From Streptomyces sp. NBC_01591 (GTDB lineage Bacteria > Actinomycetota > Actinomycetes > Streptomycetales > Streptomycetaceae): 64,000 bases of DNA. Shown here one piece after another: positions 39,383-47,555 of this stretch (the first letter of the stretch is position 1; each line of letters starts with the position of its first letter). Under the pieces are notes generated by a model. The model had not been told where the DNA came from. It ran no database searches and saw only the letters and a list, made by a program, of their open reading frames with translations. Location: positions 5,580,001 to 5,644,000 of the forward strand of contig NZ_CP109327.1 of assembly GCF_035918155.1 (NCBI RefSeq), written 5' to 3'. A program made the translations under genes and the position numbers.

Positions 39383-40126
39383 AGAAATTTGAAATCGAAA
39401 CTGTGGTGGGTGGCGAAGACTCACGGACATGGAGACGTCGGAAGGCAGTGCCACGGTTGCAACCCAATTCCCGGGCGTGGCGAGGTCGCTCACGGCCCAT
39501 GATCCAGGGGTGCCGGGGACGCCCGCGACCACCGTCGCGGGGCCGGTGGCGCCGGGGTGGGTCTCGATGGTGGCCAGGTCCGTCGTGATGCCGGTCCCGA
39601 CGGCCTTGAGCACGGCCTCCTTCCGGGTCCAGCAGCGCAGGAAGGCCCTGTGGCGCGCGCTGCCCGGAGGGAAGGTGCGCACGTGCCGCTGCTCGGCCGC
39701 GGTGAGGGCGACCGGCCCCAACTCCTCGGTGTCCATGTCCCGTACGCCCTCCACGTCGACCCCGACCGGGGTCCGGGCGATCGCGAGCAGGCAGCAGCCC
39801 TCGGAGTGCGAGAGGCTGATCCGGAAGGGGCTCGCGGGGCGGGCGACGGCGGGTGGGCCGTGCCGGCGGTCGCCGCATCCCGGACAGGGGAGTCGGCCGA
39901 ACTCCAGCTCGTGCGGGCTGACTTGAAGCAGCCGGGCCAGCACGCGCCGGGCGCCCGCCCGGCTGCCGGCGAACTGGGCTGCCTGGCGGGGATGGCCGAT
40001 GCGGCTCAGGCGCTCGAGCTCCCCGGTGTCGAGCAGTGCGAGATCGGCCGGATCGGGCCTTTCGCTCGCAATGGGCCACCAGTGGACAAGTGCTTCGGTC
40101 ATGCTGGGGGTGAGGAGCGCGTTCAC
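39380..40126 (-). CDS. 4'-phosphopantetheinyl transferase (Sfp type)
   Basis: The 248-residue enzyme moves the phosphopantetheine arm of CoA to the serine of carrier proteins. The two Sfp motifs are seen: VGVDVEGVRD (D124, E126, Mg2+ binding) and CWTRKEAVLKAVGTG (W166, K169, E170, K174). SLSHSEG holds the conserved His, and the CPGCGDRRHG element is typical of actinobacterial Sfp enzymes. It should activate the two ACPs and the NRPS carriers encoded to the right. The GTG at 40126 is used, and MTEALVHWW at 40102 is an alternative. It is at the left edge of the cluster and divergent from the first regulator. Confidence 0.92.
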   Translation of the reverse strand: MNALLTPSMTEALVHWWPIASERPDPADLALLDTGELERLSRIGHPRQAAQFAGSRAGARRVLARLLQVSPHELEFGRLPCPGCGDRRHGPPAVARPASPFRISLSHSEGCCLLAIARTPVGVDVEGVRDMDTEELGPVALTAAEQRHVRTFPPGSARHRAFLRCWTRKEAVLKAVGTGITTDLATIETHPGATGPATVVAGVPGTPGSWAVSDLATPGNWVATVALPSDVSMSVSLRHPPQFRFQIS

Positions 40127-40541
40127 GGGGGGAGCGTAGGCCGCGCCCCGATGGCGGAGAGCGCGATGGCCTCTATGGGACAGCTGTGACTCCGCTCCGC
40201 AGTCGTACGACCCCGTACCGCAATGTAACCGGGGGTTGCACCGCGTGGACGCGGACCCGGGATGCAGCTTGCTGACATTTTCGGGGCGAGGGGCCGGTGG
40301 GTCGTGCGGGGAGAGGGGAAGGTGCGGACCCTTCCGATCCGCTTGGGATGGACCGCCGTTGACTGCTTCACACCCGGCGATCTAATGTCTGGTCAAGTTG
40401 ATCGTGGCGTATATGTGTTGCTCGGGTTTGCATTAATTGGCTTCCGATTCAACCTGATTTGGGTTGGGGGGCCTCCGTGCGGCGGATGAAATCCGACGTG
40501 GTCAATTGGCATCCCGGGACAGTGGCACAATTGGGGGACGG
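40127..40541. other. Promoter region between the PPTase gene and the first cluster regulator
   Basis: This 415-base divergent gap becomes AT-rich from about 40378 to 40460 (TTGATCGTGGCGTATATGTG, TGCATTAATTGGC). That is unusual for this genome and fits a regulated promoter. GGGGGACGG precedes the regulator start. The 16-bp motif found upstream of the other regulatory units is not present here. Confidence 0.45.
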
Positions 40542-41339
40542 GTGGCCGAAATGAGTTCGGTGGCGGATGCTCCGGGAGACCTGGACCGCACGGATTATGT
40601 GGAGCGGGCGCTCCTGCAGGCACGCGCTCTGATCGAGTCCTCGGTGTCCTTGCACCGTCAGAGGCCCGGTGGCGCCTCGCTGGTGGTGCGGGCCGACGAC
40701 AGGTCGATCGGTGAGGCGGTCAGGCAGCTGATGGCGGGTGCGCGCTACTCGGCCCACGTGGCCGTGACGGGGGACCGGGCGCACTCGGCCGCCGTGTGTT
40801 CCGCGCTCGCGGAGTCCGTCCAGGGCAAGCCGTCGGTGGACCGGGGACGGGCGCGGCTCGCCGTGCGGCTGCTGGCCGCGGGCGGCGCACTGCGCATGTC
40901 CCCCGAGTTCTGCGACGCGTTCGGCGAGACGAACTTCGAAGTACGGGTGACGAAGGGCGAGTTACGCGAGGCGTTGATCGTCGACGGCCGGACCGCCCTG
41001 GTGCAGTCCGGTGCCGAGGGCAGTGGCCGGCACGCCGCGATCATCACCGATCCGGCGGCCGTCGGCGCACTCGATCTGCTCTTCGCCGGGACGTGGGCGA
41101 GCGCCCGCCTCCTCGCCGACGAGCTCCGGCTGGACCGGAGCCTGCGCACGGTCCTCGCGCGCCGGATCCTGGAGAAGCTGCGCGAGGGACACACCGACGA
41201 CGTCGCCGCACGAGAGATCGATGTGTCGCTGCGCACGTACCGGCGGCACGTCGCGGAGATCATGCGTGAACTCGGCGCGAACTCCCGCTTCCAGGCGGGG
41301 GTACGCGCTGTGGAGCTGGGGTTGCTGGAACGGTGCTGA
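40542..41339 (+). CDS. LuxR-like cluster regulator 1, with a TTA codon
   Basis: The 265-residue protein ends in a LuxR-type HTH (RILEKLREGHTDDVAAREID, VSLRTYRRHVAEIMRELGAN, then SRFQAGVRAVELGLLE). The N-terminal two thirds resemble the PLD-like sensor part of TrmB/LuxR-type proteins (AVRQLMAGARYSAHVAVTGD, ALIVDGRTALVQSG). There is no obvious phosphorylation or autoinducer domain. Codon 141 is TTA (40962-40964), placing it under bldA control, so it may be the developmental gate of the cluster. The GTG at 40542 is preferred to the ATG at 40551 because of the ribosome site spacing. It is 56 bases before its paralogue. Confidence 0.85.
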   Translation: MAEMSSVADAPGDLDRTDYVERALLQARALIESSVSLHRQRPGGASLVVRADDRSIGEAVRQLMAGARYSAHVAVTGDRAHSAAVCSALAESVQGKPSVDRGRARLAVRLLAAGGALRMSPEFCDAFGETNFEVRVTKGELREALIVDGRTALVQSGAEGSGRHAAIITDPAAVGALDLLFAGTWASARLLADELRLDRSLRTVLARRILEKLREGHTDDVAAREIDVSLRTYRRHVAEIMRELGANSRFQAGVRAVELGLLERC

Positions 41340-41395
41340 AGCGTCGCACCGGGCAGTGACTCCGGATTGCTGAAATTCATCGGGGGGCAACGGGG

Positions 41396-42283
41396 ATGAG
41401 CAGGACACCAGAGACGCGGCCGGTACCGGCCAGAAGCGGCGCGAGAGAGCAGGGGGAGGCAGGAAAGGAACCGGACATACCCGGGCCCGGGGCCGACGAG
41501 GTGAGACCGGCCGGGGCCGGGAGCGAGCCACAGGCCGACGCCATCGAACGGGCCCTGCTGGAGGTGCGGGCCATGATCGAGACGACGGTCGAACAGCACC
41601 GGGACCGCGTCTCGTGGGACCAGCTGATCACCGTCGTGGACGACAACAAGGAAGTCGTGATCGCGGAGGCGCGCAAGCTGGTGCGCCAGGCGCGTACGGG
41701 CATCGACGTCGTGCTCGCCGCGGGGCCGAGCTGCGGCGCCGAGTCCAAGCGCGCCCTGCACGAACTGGTCCGCGTGGTGCCGGACGCGATCCGGATCCGG
41801 CTGCTGTGCACCCCGGCCATGATCGACGAGGAGTTCGTCCGGGCCCAGCGCGAGCGGGAACAGCCGGCCGAGGTGCGGGTGGCGCGGGTGCCGCCCCTGC
41901 AGGGGCTCATCGTCGACGGCACGGTCGCGCTGGTCTCGGCCGAGTCGCCCACCGGACGCCGGGCCTCGCTCATCCGCGTACCCGATGTGATCCGTACACT
42001 CAACACCCTCTACGAAGGCGTGTGGCGCAACGCCGTTCCGGCCGACGGGCACATCGCCTTCGGGGACCACTCGCGTGCCGAGCTCGCGCGGCAGATCCTG
42101 GGAGCGCTGCGGGCCGGGGTGACCGATGAGGTGGCGGCCCGTGAACTCACGGTCTCCGTACGCACCTACCGCCGGTACGTCGCCGAGATCATGACGCTGC
42201 TCGGTGCCAGTTCCCGCTTCCAGGCCGGGGTGCGGGCGGCGGAGCTGGGACTGCTCGGGTCCATGGACCCACCCGTTCCCTGA
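41396..42283 (+). CDS. LuxR-like cluster regulator 2
   Basis: The 295-residue paralogue of the preceding regulator shares the central sensor region (VIAEARKLVRQARTGIDVVL, GLIVDGTVALVSAESPTG) and a nearly identical HTH end (GVTDEVAARELTVSVRTYRR, YVAEIMTLLGASSRFQAGVR). A disordered, charged N-terminal extension of about 45 residues is specific to it. Likely a DNA-binding activator of cluster promoters. The stop is five bases before the first copy of the 16-bp promoter motif, so the next unit is transcribed separately. Confidence 0.85.
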   Translation: MSRTPETRPVPARSGAREQGEAGKEPDIPGPGADEVRPAGAGSEPQADAIERALLEVRAMIETTVEQHRDRVSWDQLITVVDDNKEVVIAEARKLVRQARTGIDVVLAAGPSCGAESKRALHELVRVVPDAIRIRLLCTPAMIDEEFVRAQREREQPAEVRVARVPPLQGLIVDGTVALVSAESPTGRRASLIRVPDVIRTLNTLYEGVWRNAVPADGHIAFGDHSRAELARQILGALRAGVTDEVAARELTVSVRTYRRYVAEIMTLLGASSRFQAGVRAAELGLLGSMDPPVP

Positions 42284-42287
42284 GGGC

Positions 42288-42338
42288 TGGCAGCTTCCTG
42301 TAGTTCCCGTTGTCGGTGCCGCAACCCGACGTTAGAAC
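42288..42338 (+). promoter_or_regulatory. Cluster promoter P1 with activator motif (TE-IclR1-SARP unit)
   Basis: TGGCAGCTTCCTGTAG (42288-42303) is followed after exactly 6 bp by TTGTCG (-35), then a 17-bp spacer and TAGAAC (-10, 42333-42338). The same motif, gap and spacer recur at 46257 and 47239. The position just upstream of -35 suggests a class II activator site. It lies 107 bases before the thioesterase start, so the leader would be about 65 nt. Confidence 0.75.
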
Positions 42339-42409
42339 AGGCTTGTTGACTCGGATCCGCCTGAGGCCGCGGACCGTTTGATGTACCGCCGACGCGAGGT
42401 GCGAAGAGG

Positions 42410-43159
42410 ATGAAGGCCGGCATCGACAGCGGATGGTTCCGCAGATACGAAGCGGGAGGTGCGCGCAGGCGGGTGCTGATCCTGCCGCACGCGGGCGGCT
42501 CCGCCGCGTACTTCCACCGCTGGGGACGGGAGTTCGGCGAGGACACCGAGCTGCTCGTGGCCCGGTACCCGGGACGCCATGTCCGGATCGACGAGCCGTT
42601 CGTACTCCGGATGGACGAGCTCGCCGACGCCGTCTCCGAGGCCCTGCTACCCTTCCTGGACCTGCCCCTGACGCTCTTCGGACACAGCATGGGCGCCTCG
42701 CTGGCGTACGAGGTGGCGCTCCGCCTCGAAGCACGGCACTCGGTGCGGCTCGACGGACTCCATGTGTCGAGCCGGAAGGCCCCGCACCGGCTCACCCCGC
42801 GCGCGCTGCACCGGGAGGACGACGACGCGCTGATCGCGGAGGTCCGGCGGCTCGGTGGCACGGACGGGGTCCCGCTGGACGATCCGGCGCTGCGCGCGCT
42901 GGTGCTGCCCGCGATCCGCGCCGACTTCACGATCGTGGGCACCTACGGACCGCGCACCGCCGTCCCGGTCGGCTGTCCGGTCCACGGATACGTCGGCGAC
43001 CTGGACCCCTCGGTCACGGACGCCGACATGACGGCCTGGGCCGATGTCGCGCCCCGCGGTTACACCCAGCAGGTGTTCCGCGGAGGCCACTTCTATCTCG
43101 TCGAACAGCGCGACGCACTGATCCGCGCCCTCGGTGGCGCTCCGGCCGGTGTGCGATGA
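42410..43159 (+). CDS. Type II thioesterase (alpha/beta hydrolase)
   Basis: The 249-residue protein has the proofreading thioesterase fold: LILPHAGGSAAYFHRW (oxyanion region), the nucleophile elbow FGHSMGASLAYEVA, an acidic residue in YVGDLDPSV and the catalytic His in FRGGHFYLVEQ. Type II thioesterases clear stalled or wrongly primed carrier proteins in NRPS/PKS systems. It is the first gene after promoter P1 and its stop overlaps the IclR start (ATGA). A second homologue is at 60969-61736. Confidence 0.92.
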   Translation: MKAGIDSGWFRRYEAGGARRRVLILPHAGGSAAYFHRWGREFGEDTELLVARYPGRHVRIDEPFVLRMDELADAVSEALLPFLDLPLTLFGHSMGASLAYEVALRLEARHSVRLDGLHVSSRKAPHRLTPRALHREDDDALIAEVRRLGGTDGVPLDDPALRALVLPAIRADFTIVGTYGPRTAVPVGCPVHGYVGDLDPSVTDADMTAWADVAPRGYTQQVFRGGHFYLVEQRDALIRALGGAPAGVR

Positions 43160-43920
43160 CCATGCCCCTCTCCGCTTCGTCGTCCGCCCCGTCCCCGCCG
43201 CCGTTCGGCCTCGGCCACGACAGCGGGGTCGCCGTCCTGGACAAGGCGTCGCTGCTGCTGAGCGTCCTGGAGGACGGACCGGCCTCGGTGTCCCGGATCG
43301 TCTGCGTCACCGGACTGACCCGCCCCACCGCGCACCGGCTGGCACTGGCGCTGCAACGGCTGCGGCTGGTCACCCGTGACGCGAGGGGCCGATTCCTGCT
43401 GGGGCCCCGGCTGAGCGAGATGGCGGTCGTGGAGCACGGCGACCGCATGCTTGGACTTGCCGGATCCGTACTGACGGGTCTGCGCGACCGGACCGGGGCC
43501 AGCGCCCGGCTCTACCGCCGGTGCGAGGACCGTCTGCTGTGCGTGGCCGGTGCGGAGACCTCGTCGAACGTGGCGGAGACGGTGCCGGTGGGCACGGCCT
43601 TCCCGATGCGTTCCGGTCCGGTGGCCCAGGTGCTCCTCGCCTGGGAGGAGCCGGACGTGCTGTACCGGGGCCTGGTGGGCGCCCGGTTCACCGCCACCGT
43701 GCTCGCGGGCGTACGCCGCCGCGGCTGGGCGCAGAGCTCCGGGGAGCGGAACGGCGGCCCGGCCGCGCTGACCGCTCCGGTACGGGGTCCGGGCGGGCGG
43801 GTCGTCGCCGCGCTCTGTCTGTCCGGACCGGTCGGGCTGCTGACCGAGGAGCCGGCCCGGGAGTTCGGCAGCGCGGTCATCGACGCGGCGCTGCGCCTCG
43901 GCGAGGCGTCGGACACGTGA
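43156..43920 (+). CDS. IclR-family regulator 1, NdgR-like
   Basis: The 254-residue protein has an IclR winged helix (GVAVLDKASLLLSVLEDGPA, LTRPTAHRLALALQRLRLVT) and an effector-binding domain (FPMRSGPVAQVLLAWEEPDV, RRRGWAQSSGE). The sequence pattern closely follows NdgR, the streptomycete IclR regulator of leucine and other amino acid biosynthesis genes, as I remember it. It is coupled to the thioesterase (ATGA overlap) and followed after 32 bases by the SARP gene. A second NdgR-like copy is at 46495. It probably links cluster expression to amino acid supply (inference). Confidence 0.88.
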   Translation: MTMPLSASSSAPSPPPFGLGHDSGVAVLDKASLLLSVLEDGPASVSRIVCVTGLTRPTAHRLALALQRLRLVTRDARGRFLLGPRLSEMAVVEHGDRMLGLAGSVLTGLRDRTGASARLYRRCEDRLLCVAGAETSSNVAETVPVGTAFPMRSGPVAQVLLAWEEPDVLYRGLVGARFTATVLAGVRRRGWAQSSGERNGGPAALTAPVRGPGGRVVAALCLSGPVGLLTEEPAREFGSAVIDAALRLGEASDT

Positions 43921-43952
43921 GCGCTGCCTCCCGCGCGCGGGCGGTCTGCTGA

Positions 43953-45767
43953 ATGACGCACGGACAGAACCCCGGATCCGACCTGGAGTTCAGGATCCTG
44001 GGCCCCACCGAGATGTGGGCCGCGGGGGTGCGGATCCCGCTGACCGCCGCCAAGCAGCGCACGGTCCTCGCGGCCCTGCTCATCTCGCCCGGCCGGTTCG
44101 TCTCCGATGCGTGGCTCAGTGAGCTCCTGTGGGACTCCGCGCCGCCCGCGACCGGAACGGCCCAGCTCTACACGTACATCTCACGGCTGCGCCGGATCTG
44201 CGGACCCGAGCTGCGGCTGGTGCGCAAGCACCGCGGATATCACCTGGTGCTGGGCGCCGCGTGGTTCGACTGGGAGGTCTTCCAGCAGCTCGCGGAACAG
44301 GGCCGGGACGACCTGCTGAACGGCCGGTACGCGGAGGCCGCCGGCTGCCTGGAGACGGCACTGGACCTGTGGAGCGGGCCCGCCCTGTCGGACGTGACCG
44401 AGTTCCTGGCCCGTGCGGAGCTCCCCGCACTGGAGGAGTCCCGGCTGACCGTGGTCGAGAACCGCATCGAGGCCGACCTCGCGCTGGGGCGGCACAGCCG
44501 CGCTCTGCCCGAGCTGACCCGGCTGGTGGCGCAGCATCCCGCCAGGGAATCGCTGCGCGGGCACCTGATGACCGCCCTGTACCGCTGCGACCGGCAGATG
44601 GACGCACTACGGGTGTACGAGCAGGGCCGCCGGGTCCTCCAGCAGGAGCTGGGGGTGGCTCCTGGGCCGGCGCTGCGTGAGCTCCACCGGGCGGTGCTGC
44701 TGGAGGAACTGGCCGCACCCGCCGCCGCCGAACGGCTGACGGCCGGTGGCGGCACGGCACCGAGCCCCTGGACCGGCCTGGTGCCGGCCATGCTGCCCAC
44801 GGACACCACCGACTTCGTCGGGCGCGACGGCGAACTGGCCGAAGTGCTCGGGGGGTTGCGCGGCTCCGGCGGCGCCCACCGCGGTGTCGCGCTGGTCGGC
44901 GCGGCCGGGTCCGGCAAGACCGCACTGGCCGTACGGGCCGGGCACGCCTGCCGGGACGACTTCCGGCAGGGACAGCTCTACATCGACCTGCGCCGGGAGG
45001 ACGGCCGCCCCAAGAACCCCCTGGACGTGCTCGGTTCCTTTCTGCGCGCGCTGCTTCCGATACGGGGCAGGCTGCCCGGGACGCTGGACGAGCGGGCCCA
45101 GCTGTACCGCAGTGTGCTGTCGCGGCGCCGGGTCCTGGTCGTGCTCGACAACGCGGCGGACGACCGCCAGGTGCGGCCCCTGCTGGCCAGCGGCGAGGGC
45201 TGTCGGATGCTGATCACCAGCCGCTGCCCGCTGGCCTCGCTGGAGGGGATCCGGGCGGTGCCGGTGGGCCGGCTCGACGACGGGGCGGCCCGGCAGCTGA
45301 TCGTGTCGGTCGTCGGGCACGCCCGGCCCGATGCCGAACCCGAGGCGACCCGGCGCCTGGTGGAACTGTGCGACGGCCTGCCGCTGGCCCTGCGGATCTG
45401 CGCGGCGCGGCTGGCGGCGCGACCGCAGTGGCCGGTGGCCCGGCTGGTGGACCGGCTGGACCTGGGGCAGGGGCGGCTGGACGAGTGGTCCGAGGGGAGC
45501 CTCGACCTGCGCACCGCGCTCCGTACGAGCGTCCTGCAGCTCGAACCGACGCTGCGCCCGGTGCTGCGCGCGCTGGCCCGCGCGAAGCCCGGCTCCTTCA
45601 CCGCGGCCGAGGCGGCGGAACTCCTGCGGTGGTCCGAGGAGCGGACGCAGTCGGCGCTGGACGCGCTGGCGGAGGTGTGGCTGCTGGAGGTCGACACCGC
45701 GTACGGGGCGGGGGCGACGCCGTACGCGTACCGGTGCTCCCCACTGGTCCGGCTGCTCACCCGCTGA
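43953..45767 (+). CDS. SARP-family activator with NB-ARC domain (AfsR-like)
   Basis: The 604-residue protein has an OmpR-like DNA-binding domain (about 10-100, FRILGPTEMWAAGVRIPLTA, LYTYISRLRRI), the BTAD helical domain (about 105-255, FDWEVFQQLAEQGRDDLLNG) and an NB-ARC ATPase (Walker A LVGAAGSGKTALAV, LVVLDNAADDRQVRPLL, CDGLPLALRI). SARPs activate biosynthetic promoters at heptameric repeats. It is shorter than full AfsR because the TPR region is missing. Third gene of the unit under promoter P1. Confidence 0.93.
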   Translation: MTHGQNPGSDLEFRILGPTEMWAAGVRIPLTAAKQRTVLAALLISPGRFVSDAWLSELLWDSAPPATGTAQLYTYISRLRRICGPELRLVRKHRGYHLVLGAAWFDWEVFQQLAEQGRDDLLNGRYAEAAGCLETALDLWSGPALSDVTEFLARAELPALEESRLTVVENRIEADLALGRHSRALPELTRLVAQHPARESLRGHLMTALYRCDRQMDALRVYEQGRRVLQQELGVAPGPALRELHRAVLLEELAAPAAAERLTAGGGTAPSPWTGLVPAMLPTDTTDFVGRDGELAEVLGGLRGSGGAHRGVALVGAAGSGKTALAVRAGHACRDDFRQGQLYIDLRREDGRPKNPLDVLGSFLRALLPIRGRLPGTLDERAQLYRSVLSRRRVLVVLDNAADDRQVRPLLASGEGCRMLITSRCPLASLEGIRAVPVGRLDDGAARQLIVSVVGHARPDAEPEATRRLVELCDGLPLALRICAARLAARPQWPVARLVDRLDLGQGRLDEWSEGSLDLRTALRTSVLQLEPTLRPVLRALARAKPGSFTAAEAAELLRWSEERTQSALDALAEVWLLEVDTAYGAGATPYAYRCSPLVRLLTR

Positions 45768-45792
45768 GCCTCGCGCCGCCCCGGCGCGGTGT

Positions 45793-45833
45793 CCGAGCGG
45801 CGCACCGGGGGTTGCCCGAGCGGCGCACCGGGG
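45793..45833. repeat. Direct repeat between convergent SARP and small ORF
   Basis: CCGAGCGGCGCACCGGGG occurs at 45793-45810 and 45816-45833 (period 23). It lies in the short gap between the SARP stop and the end of the minus-strand 97-residue gene. Confidence 0.55.
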
Positions 45834-45842
45834 CGGACGGCG

Positions 45843-46136
45843 CTACTTCCCGAACGCGCCCTGCACGTCGCCCTCGGGCAGTGGGGTCGGGGTGTTGTGC
45901 ATGCCGTCGATGAAGGCGGCCAGCAGACTGGCCCAGCGCATGCCCTGGTCGTCGGCGAGGGAGAGGTCTCCGCCCAGGCTTGTGGCGCGTTCCGCGAGCC
46001 AGGGTTCCAGGCAGGCGGTGTTCACCGCCCTCGCGTACATCTGCGCATCGGCCCAGTCCGGCTCCTCCCGCCGCGGTCGGGCAGGCCATTCCCCCTCCGT
46101 CACCATCGCCTGGTCCGGTGCCGCTTCATGGCTCAT
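45843..46136 (-). CDS. Small protein of unknown function inside the regulatory block
   Basis: The 97-residue acidic protein (MSHEAAPDQAMVTEGEWPAR) is not recognised. It has a helical core (DWADAQMYARAVNTACLEPW, LADDQGMRWASLLAAFIDGM) and no signal or membrane segment. A very good ribosome site (GAAGGAGGGG) supports it being real. It is the only minus-strand gene between the PPTase and the late thioesterase, and is divergent from the IclR2 unit. Confidence 0.65.
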   Translation of the reverse strand: MSHEAAPDQAMVTEGEWPARPRREEPDWADAQMYARAVNTACLEPWLAERATSLGGDLSLADDQGMRWASLLAAFIDGMHNTPTPLPEGDVQGAFGK

Positions 46137-46256
46137 GGTCCCCTCCTTCTCGGGCCGGTTCCCCCGCAAGGTCGTGGCCCAGGATCAGGGAGATATCTAT
46201 GCCTTTTCTATATCCCTGGCCCCGGGAGCACATGGAGTCGTCATTCGCCGGTCGCC

Positions 46257-46307
46257 TGGCAGCTTCCTGTAGGGGGCATTGCTGATCACCGGCCGGGAGG
46301 ATTCTAT
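46257..46307 (+). promoter_or_regulatory. Cluster promoter P2 with activator motif (IclR2)
   Basis: TGGCAGCTTCCTGTAG (46257-46272), gap of 6, TTGCTG (46279-46284), 17-bp spacer, TTCTAT (46302-46307). The arrangement is the same as at 42288 and 47239. It faces the IclR2 gene, whose ATG is about 190 bases beyond the -10. Confidence 0.75.
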
Positions 46308-46494
46308 GGTCGTCAGGTGCAGCGCTTTTCTTCTCGAAGTCGAAGCCTCACCGACCGGCGGCCAACCCCCCCTTGAAAGCCGCCGGGGCGCGGGGGTCCG
46401 GAGTCCCTTCGACGGTCCCGGACCCTCCGGCCGAACTCTTCCGATGAGCTCTTGTGGCGAGCTCTTTCGATGTCCGGAGAAAGGGGTTTCGGGA

Positions 46495-47226
46495 ATGACC
46501 GCCTCAGCTCCCGAACGGATGCAACTGGTGAGCGGTGTCGGGGTGCTGGACAAGGCCTCGCAACTGCTCGAGGTGATGGAGGTGGGACCGGCCTCCCTGA
46601 CGGAGCTGGTGGCCCGCACCGGGCTGAAGCGCCCGACGGTGCACCGGCTCGCGACCGCCCTGGAGCGGCTGCGGCTGGTCACCCGCGACCGGCGCGGCCG
46701 GTTCGTACTGGGCCCGCGGCTCGGCGACATGGCGGAAGAGGCCGGCCGGGACCGACTCGTCGCCGCGGCGGGACCCGTCCTGACCGCGCTGCGCGACCGC
46801 ACCGGAGCCGACGCCCGGCTCTACCGCCGCCACGGTGACCTGCGGGTCTGTGTGGCCGCGGCGGAGGGAAGCGGTCCGCGCGAGGAGGTCCCGCTCGGGG
46901 CCGCCCTGCCGATGAAGTCCGGGGCCGCGTCCCAGGTGCTGGTGGCCTGGGAGACCCCGGAGAACCTCTACCTGAGCCTGCGCGGGGCCCGCTTCACGGC
47001 GGCCACGCTCACCTGCGTACGTCAGCAGGGCTGGGCGCAGACCGTCGGCACGCACGAATGGGAGACCGCCGCGGTGGCCGTTCCCGTGCGGGGTCCGGGC
47101 AACCGGGTGGTGGCCGCGGTGTGCGTCTCGGGCCCCGTCTCCCGGCTGACCCGGAGCCCTGGCCGGCAGCACGGTGCGGCGGTCGTCGACGCCGCGGTGC
47201 AGCTAGGTGCGGGACTGGTGCGCTGA
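46495..47226 (+). CDS. IclR-family regulator 2, NdgR-like
   Basis: The 243-residue paralogue of the regulator at 43156 has the same IclR winged helix (GVGVLDKASQLLEVMEVGPA, LKRPTVHRLATALERLRLVT) and effector domain (LPMKSGAASQVLVAWETPEN, CVRQQGWAQTVGT). It is somewhat closer to NdgR as I recall it. It is transcribed from promoter P2 and ends 13 bases before the motif of P3. The two copies may have split roles (activation and amino acid sensing), but that is inference. Confidence 0.88.
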   Translation: MTASAPERMQLVSGVGVLDKASQLLEVMEVGPASLTELVARTGLKRPTVHRLATALERLRLVTRDRRGRFVLGPRLGDMAEEAGRDRLVAAAGPVLTALRDRTGADARLYRRHGDLRVCVAAAEGSGPREEVPLGAALPMKSGAASQVLVAWETPENLYLSLRGARFTAATLTCVRQQGWAQTVGTHEWETAAVAVPVRGPGNRVVAAVCVSGPVSRLTRSPGRQHGAAVVDAAVQLGAGLVR

Positions 47227-47238
47227 CGGCCCCGCCCG

Positions 47239-47290
47239 TGGCAGCTTCCTGTAGCCGCCATTGCACCGGCCGGGCAGCACCGGATAGACA
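47239..47290 (+). promoter_or_regulatory. Cluster promoter P3 with activator motif (LuxR3)
   Basis: TGGCAGCTTCCTGTAG (47239-47254), gap of 6, TTGCAC (47261-47266), then TAGACA (47285-47290, spacer 18) or ATAGAC (spacer 17). Together with P1 and P2 it defines a conserved promoter type. The leader to LuxR3 would be about 260 nt, AT-richer than the surroundings. Confidence 0.75.
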
Positions 47291-47555
47291 TGGAACGTGA
47301 ATTCGAACCGGCAGGTCATTGTCGGCGAATAATGTTGCGAACCGCCCACTGCGGAACGTTCCGACAACGGGCGAGGTTCCGTCTCCCGCATTCTCTGAAC
47401 GGCTGAGAAAGCGGCATGCCTCGAATCAGCGATGACGTCATCTTCCGTTCGCTGTCGAGGCCTTGTGCAAGCGATTTCGCACACCCTTGGGGAGGATTCG
47501 GTCGTGTGCGGACTTTCGCCTATGCAGATTCTTGATTTCACGGGGGCAGGCAGGA

